Source: a bacterium (lineage in GTDB: Bacteria > Desulfobacterota > S145-22). From it: DNA of 19,104 nt. Of this stretch, positions 15,827-19,104 are shown in pieces. Positions within the stretch are counted from its first letter, which is position 1, and each line of letters opens with the position of its first letter. Both the position numbers and the translations under genes were made by a program. The notes below the pieces were generated by a model. The model was not told where the DNA came from. It made no database searches and was given only the letters and a program-made list of their open reading frames with translations. Location of the stretch: assembly GCA_027073795.1 (NCBI GenBank), contig JALTEW010000348.1, forward strand, positions 1-19,104, given 5' to 3'.

Positions 15827-15855
15827 TTGACACTCCCAAAACATGCTTATATTTA
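15827..15855 (+). promoter_or_regulatory. Sigma70-type promoter of the radical SAM gene
   Basis: TTGACA at 15827-15832, a perfect -35, is followed by a 17-bp spacer and TATTTA at 15850-15855. TATATT at 15848-15853 is an alternative -10. The start of the transcript would be near 15862, some 40 nt before the ATG. It indicates the downstream gene is transcribed on its own rather than with fadE. Confidence 0.55.
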
Positions 15856-15902
15856 TTAAGGGACAGGTCAATCTTTAAGAGAGCGCTGAAGGAAGGAAAA
15901 TC

Positions 15903-16973
15903 ATGTTACAAACCTCGTATTATAAGGCTCTCAATGGGATCAAGGCGACAAAAAGATGGGTCATTCCTTACCTTAATTCTCGCATTCACCCGCATCAGTT
16001 CAGGCCAGTGCTATGTTATCTTTATACGGAGTGGCGGTGTAATATAGATTGCCACTATTGTTTTCAGTATAACAATAACTTGCCAGGAATGGACATTGAA
16101 ACCGCCAAGAGCGCGATAGACTGGTTGAAGTCTATCGGATGCAGAGTGATACCGATAATGGGTGGCGAGCCACTCATGAGAAAAGATTTTATTTTAGAAG
16201 TTATCAGGTATGGGGCAGAAAACGGTTTTTTCATGTATCTGCCTACCAATGGTTACCTTATGGACAAGGCGTTTATAGATGAGGTCGGCAAAGCAGGGGT
16301 GGCAGCCATAAATCTGGCCGTGGATTGCGTGGCTCCCCGTAAAGGCCTGCCTAAGGCTCTCCTTAACATTGAACCCCAATTCAGGTATCTCGTTGAACGT
16401 CAAAAAAAATACGGCTATCTTACTTTTTTTAATATTAATATCTGCAGAAATAATATCAAGGATGTAAAACTTCTTACCGAGATTGCGCATCAAAACAAGA
16501 TAGGCACTGATTATCATCTCAATGAGCCTCCCCACAGCTTTGTAGATATAAGCCATTATAAACATCATGATGATATGCTTTCTATCACACCGGATCAATA
16601 TGATGAGGTGAGTGAATTGTTAGACTGGCTTATCGACAAACAACGCCATGGCTGGCCAATGGTCAACTCGATAGAGCATTTGAAGGTATTCAAGGAAAGG
16701 ATGAAGGGCCGGATAAAACCATGGGATTGCAGGGCAGGTCACAATGGCGCCCTTATAAAACCAGATGGAAGCCTGTCACCGTGTTTTGACCTGATCACCT
16801 ATGACCATGATTGGGGCAGGATCTGGGAACCCAAATTTAATGAAGTTGAACTTCAGGCTGTTAAAAAAAAGTGTATGCCATATTGTTCTTCCACATGCTT
16901 CCATACCATGGCATATTATTATAAGTTTCGATCTGTTCCTCAGTGGGTCAGAAAACATATCAGGGTAGGCTGA
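15903..16973 (+). CDS. Radical SAM protein with SPASM/twitch-like C-terminus, substrate unknown
   Basis: This 356-residue protein has the radical SAM cluster motif Cys46-x3-Cys50-x2-Cys53 (within EWRCNIDCHYC) and the SAM-binding GGEP motif (GGEPLMRKD). The C-terminus carries Cys276-x12-Gly-x4-Cys294 (PDGSLSPC), matching the start of a SPASM/twitch domain, then Cys324-x3-Cys328-x3-Cys332, likely ligands of an auxiliary iron-sulfur cluster. Such proteins modify peptides or small molecules; no substrate is evident. ATG 15903 follows GGAAGGA at 15891-15897. The gene is more AT-rich than its neighbours, has its own promoter, and lies next to a tRNA, suggesting acquisition. Hopanoid-type or heme/PQQ-type relatives are possible; family placement within the superfamily is open. 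Confidence 0.85.
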   Translation: MLQTSYYKALNGIKATKRWVIPYLNSRIHPHQFRPVLCYLYTEWRCNIDCHYCFQYNNNLPGMDIETAKSAIDWLKSIGCRVIPIMGGEPLMRKDFILEVIRYGAENGFFMYLPTNGYLMDKAFIDEVGKAGVAAINLAVDCVAPRKGLPKALLNIEPQFRYLVERQKKYGYLTFFNINICRNNIKDVKLLTEIAHQNKIGTDYHLNEPPHSFVDISHYKHHDDMLSITPDQYDEVSELLDWLIDKQRHGWPMVNSIEHLKVFKERMKGRIKPWDCRAGHNGALIKPDGSLSPCFDLITYDHDWGRIWEPKFNEVELQAVKKKCMPYCSSTCFHTMAYYYKFRSVPQWVRKHIRVG

Positions 16974-16996
16974 CGCCTGCGATATCCGAAAAGATT

Positions 16997-17037
16997 AAAA
17001 AATACCCCGCGAAACCGCGCTACCACGGTTTCACCGG
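16997..17037 (-). terminator. Intrinsic terminator of tRNA-Ala
   Basis: Read on the minus strand, GAAACCG (plus 17032-17026) pairs with CGGTTTC (plus 17017-17011) around an 8-nt loop. The stem extends by a G-U and a G-C pair and, past one mismatch, two more G-C pairs. GGTA and six T follow (plus 17002-16997). It lies 27 nt past the tRNA 3' end. It sits between the convergent radical SAM gene and the tRNA, and may slow traffic from both sides. Confidence 0.5.
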
Positions 17038-17063
17038 TGCGTGAGGTCATGTTTTGAAAAAAA

Positions 17064-17139
17064 TGGTGGAGATGATGGGATTTGAACCCACGACCCCCAC
17101 GTTGCGAACGTGGTGCTCTCCCAGCTGAGCTACATCCCC
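17064..17139 (-). tRNA. tRNA-Ala (anticodon CGC)
   Basis: The minus strand folds into a complete 76-nt cloverleaf with encoded CCA. The acceptor stem GGGGATG/CATCTCC contains a G3-U70 pair, the alanine identity element. The D arm is GCTC-AGCTGGGA-GAGC, the anticodon arm CCACG-TTCGCAA-CGTGG with anticodon CGC (plus 17106-17104), which reads GCG, and the T arm has GGTTCAAATCC. It stands alone, opposite in direction to all convincing protein genes here, with its own promoter and terminator. Confidence 0.97.
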
Positions 17140-17149
17140 ATTTTTTAGG

Positions 17150-17178
17150 AAACTATCATGATGGATGATTTGTGTCAA
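17150..17178 (-). promoter_or_regulatory. Promoter of tRNA-Ala
   Basis: On the minus strand TTGACA (plus 17178-17173), a perfect -35, is followed by exactly 17 bp and TAGTTT (plus 17155-17150). The tRNA 5' end lies 11 nt downstream. The promoter overlaps the possible upstream start of radC at 17165, which favours the internal radC start. Confidence 0.5.
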
Positions 17179-17227
17179 GATAACGCAGCCTTTGAAAAAG
17201 CAGCGTATCCATGGTATCAACGAAACC

Positions 17228-17887
17228 ATGAAAAGGATCAGGGACCTTCCCAAAGACGAGCGCCCCAGGGAACGGCTTCTGCAAAAAGGGGCACAGGCCC
17301 TGAAGGATGAAGAACTCCTGGCCGTCCTTATTGGAAAGGGAACGCGAAATCTCGATGTCCTTGCCCTTTCCAGGAAGCTCATCAGGGTTATTGATAAAAA
17401 AGGCGTTACCCTAACTGCCAGCGATATCCTGGACATAGAGGGGATTGGCACAGCTAAAGCGGCGTTGATCTCCGCTGCCTTTGAGTTTGTCCGAAGGCGT
17501 ATTAAGCCAGAGGGAGTGAAGATTCAATCCCCACCCGATGTTCTCCCACTCATCCAGCATTATAGTGACAGGAAGCAGGAGCATTTTTTATCCGTCTCCC
17601 TCAATGGCGCCAACGAGGTGATGAATGTGCGGGTGGTTACCATCGGGCTTATTAACATGAGCCACGTGCATCCTCGGGAGGTCTTTGCAGACGTTATCAC
17701 GGAACGTGCCTCCTCCCTGATCGTGGCCCATAATCACCCTTCCGGTTCACTGACGCCCAGCCGGGAAGATGCTTTGGTCACCAAACAGTTGAAGGAAGCG
17801 GGAAATATCTTGGGGATTAAGCTTCTGGATCATATTATCTTCAGTTATCGCGGGTATTACAGCTTTCTTGAGCATGGGGAACTGTAG
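17228..17887 (+). CDS. radC: RadC family JAMM-domain protein
   Basis: RadC-family (UPF0758) proteins combine a helix-hairpin-helix region with a JAMM metalloprotease-like domain; a DNA-repair role was proposed early and is disputed. From ATG 17228 the protein has 219 residues and starts MKRIRDLPKDERPRERLLQKG, the usual RadC opening. The helix-hairpin-helix is at LDIEGIGTAKA (68-78). The JAMM metal site is HNHPSG with His168 and His170, plus Asp181, and Glu151 in PREVF is the likely upstream acidic residue. The frame is open back to ATG 17165, which would add 21 unconserved residues and cover the tRNA promoter. Neither start has a good ribosome site. Confidence 0.92.
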   Translation: MKRIRDLPKDERPRERLLQKGAQALKDEELLAVLIGKGTRNLDVLALSRKLIRVIDKKGVTLTASDILDIEGIGTAKAALISAAFEFVRRRIKPEGVKIQSPPDVLPLIQHYSDRKQEHFLSVSLNGANEVMNVRVVTIGLINMSHVHPREVFADVITERASSLIVAHNHPSGSLTPSREDALVTKQLKEAGNILGIKLLDHIIFSYRGYYSFLEHGEL

Positions 17888-18050
17888 GAAGATCCCGTCT
17901 CTTTTAAAATTACATATCGGAAAAGGCCTGTATTCTCATATTTATCTGCTATTTTGGCGTACCATGAACTTCCCCGCGGCGCCTGGTGAAATTTCAGGGG
18001 GTGGCTACCTTTTTGTTGTGCATTTTGGCGGGGCGTGTTATTTTCCAGCC

Positions 18051-18734
18051 ATGAAGACAGAGCATTCAGAAAAACCCATCTTACACTTGAAAGATGTGGT
18101 TTTCGAAGGGGTTTCCGGCAAGGTGGGCCCCCTGAACATCAAGATAGAGTCATGCTCTGATCACGTCCTGCCCCTTGACAGCCAGGAAGACGGTCTGGAA
18201 TTAATTCGCATTATCAAAGGAATCACGGCTCCTGAAAGGGGAAGGGTTTTCAAGGGGGGAGAAGATGTCACGGGATGGATTGTCAGGGATGGGTGTGTCG
18301 CCCTTGTCGAACCCGAAAGGTTTTTCTCCGTGACAGTCCGCGATGAAATTTCCTTTGCGGCCATGGCGGGTGAGGCCAGGGGAAAGGCGCCTGTGACACC
18401 GTTGCTTAGTGATATTCTCGACGTGTCGGGTTTGAGGGGTAAAATCGGCCATTCTATTGATAAACTTAGCGGGTTAGAACGACAGGTCCTTGCGTTGGCC
18501 AGCAGCCTTTTGATGCTTCCATCCCTGCTTGTCTTTCTCGATTCCTTAGATGGGTTTGATGAGGTTTTGCGTGATCGGTATATTCGTCTGGTGGCTTTGG
18601 GCAAAAAAAAGCTGGAGGTCTCGACGCTGCAGATAGCCGTAAAGAGAGAGAATCTTATCCCCCTGACGGCTATTCAGGGGATTGGAATCAGGGATGACTC
18701 ACGCCGAGAGACTGACCGGACGGGCGGTTTCTGA
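18051..18734 (+). CDS. Degenerate ABC-ATPase-like protein lacking Walker A
   Basis: The 227-residue protein follows the layout of an ABC-transporter ATPase: an N-terminal LHLKDVVFEGV strand; RGRVFKGGEDVTG (63-75), as after Walker A; FFSVTVRDEISFA (91-103), as after the Q-loop; LSGLERQVLALASSLLMLP (139-157) in place of the LSGGQ signature; and LLVFLDS (159-165) in place of Walker B. The Walker A stretch (about 40-48) reads VLPLDSQED, without the GxxGxGKS lysine. Ser165 replaces the catalytic Glu, the Q-loop Gln is missing and no H-switch is seen. The frame is intact, so this looks like a retained non-hydrolysing relative. The start is uncertain: the frame opens at 17868 inside radC and no candidate has a clear ribosome site. 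Confidence 0.7.
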   Translation: MKTEHSEKPILHLKDVVFEGVSGKVGPLNIKIESCSDHVLPLDSQEDGLELIRIIKGITAPERGRVFKGGEDVTGWIVRDGCVALVEPERFFSVTVRDEISFAAMAGEARGKAPVTPLLSDILDVSGLRGKIGHSIDKLSGLERQVLALASSLLMLPSLLVFLDSLDGFDEVLRDRYIRLVALGKKKLEVSTLQIAVKRENLIPLTAIQGIGIRDDSRRETDRTGGF

Positions 18735-18738
18735 AAAC

Positions 18739-19104
18739 ATGAAACTTCCTCTGAGCGTCAGGACACCGGCAAGGTATCTCGGTAACGAGGTCAACCTGCC
18801 ACGAAAACCGTTTCGCGAGGGGATGCTTCGGGTTGCGCTTGCCTTCGCGGATGTATACGAAGTGGGAATGTCCCATATCGGCCTGAAGATTCTGTACCAT
18901 ATCCTGAACGAACGTGACGATGTCTTTTGCGAAAGGGTCTTTGCCCCCTGGACAGATATGATGCAAATCATGAGGGAAAGAGGAACGCCCCTCACGTCCC
19001 TCGAAACGCGGACCCCTTTGAATATCTTTGACATGGTCGGATTTTCGCTCCAGTACGAAATGAGCTATCCCACTCTCCTTACCATGCTGGAGATGGGGGG
19101 AATT
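18739..19104 (+). CDS. TIGR03960-family B12-binding radical SAM protein, N-terminal part
   Basis: The first 122 residues of a gene that leaves the window. TPARYLGNEVN, LAFADVYEVGMSHIGLKILY and FDMVGFSLQYEMSY match the N-terminal, B12-binding-like region of TIGR03960 radical SAM proteins, whose members often carry a DUF2344 part further on; the radical SAM cysteines would lie beyond the end. Function in the family is not established. It starts 4 nt after the ABC-like gene. ATG 18739 gives the family-like N-terminus; an in-frame ATG at 18694 would overlap that gene. Coupling between the two is likely. Confidence 0.85.
   Translation, partial: MKLPLSVRTPARYLGNEVNLPRKPFREGMLRVALAFADVYEVGMSHIGLKILYHILNERDDVFCERVFAPWTDMMQIMRERGTPLTSLETRTPLNIFDMVGFSLQYEMSYPTLLTMLEMGGI

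Larger units (their letters stand above)
15337..15902. other. 566-bp stretch with no convincing gene
   Basis: No long reading frame with coding character is seen on either strand. It holds a weak stem-loop after fadE, a 26-codon minus-strand frame with a good ribosome site, three ATACAA words at 15525, 15541 and 15555, a short open plus frame at 15542-15637 that could be a gene remnant, two copies of AAATTTACAC (15686-15695 and 15810-15819), a TTGACA at 15778-15783 with no good -10, and the promoter of the radical SAM gene. Composition becomes AT-rich towards the right end. It may be a scar of insertion or deletion. Confidence 0.6.

Noticed and set aside
15778..16047. An 89-codon plus frame overlapping the start of the radical SAM gene
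   Set aside because: It has no ribosome site, covers the promoter and overlaps the real gene in another frame.
1..19104. CRISPR arrays, insertion sequences, phage genes or toxin-antitoxin pairs
   Set aside because: No regularly spaced repeats, intact transposase or integrase motifs, or paired small antitoxin/toxin genes were seen on either strand.

Overview
The window looks like chromosomal DNA of a Gram-negative anaerobe of the former Deltaproteobacteria (Desulfobacterota), possibly a syntrophic fatty-acid degrader of the Syntrophus/Smithella kind. This placement is an inference from the yceD-rpmF-plsX-fab gene order, the FadN/FadA/FadE-type beta-oxidation set, the adjacent thiolase/DUF35 pair and a TIGR03960-type radical SAM gene. 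No marker in the window fixes the genus. Protein genes all lie on the + strand except one doubtful 26-codon frame; the tRNA gene is on the - strand.

Region 1 (1-6439) is a fatty-acid-synthesis cluster: the tail of an unidentified gene, yceD (DUF177), rpmF (L32), plsX, an acyl-CoA dehydrogenase, fabD, fabG, acpP and fabF. It encodes the ACP, the malonyl loader, the ketoreductase, the elongating synthase and the phospholipid-entry acyltransferase. fabH, which commonly follows plsX, is absent, and a short acyl-CoA dehydrogenase occupies that slot, 19 nt ahead of fabD. fabZ, an enoyl reductase and acetyl-CoA carboxylase are not in the window.

Region 2 (6440-15336) runs on in the same direction into fatty-acid breakdown: an SCPx-type thiolase with its DUF35 zinc-ribbon/OB-fold partner, a FadD-type acyl-CoA ligase, a FadN-type 3-hydroxyacyl-CoA dehydrogenase/enoyl-CoA hydratase fusion, FadA thiolase and a long FadE-type acyl-CoA dehydrogenase. 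Together these can activate an acyl chain and carry out every step of a beta-oxidation turn; electron-transfer flavoprotein genes are not here. An identical 11-bp word, GGGGACGTGCC, lies in the leaders of the SCPx thiolase and fadD and may be a shared control site.

Region 3 (15337-16973) has a visibly different, more AT-rich texture: a 566-bp stretch without a convincing gene, then a good sigma70-like promoter and a lone radical SAM protein with a SPASM/twitch-like C-terminal cysteine set. It abuts the 3' side of a tRNA-Ala(CGC) gene on the - strand, a common setting for acquired DNA, but no attachment-site repeat or integrase was found.

Region 4 (17064-19104) holds tRNA-Ala with its own promoter and terminator, radC, an intact but catalytically degenerate ABC-ATPase-like protein without a Walker A lysine, and the start of a B12-binding-type radical SAM protein (TIGR03960 family) that runs off the window.
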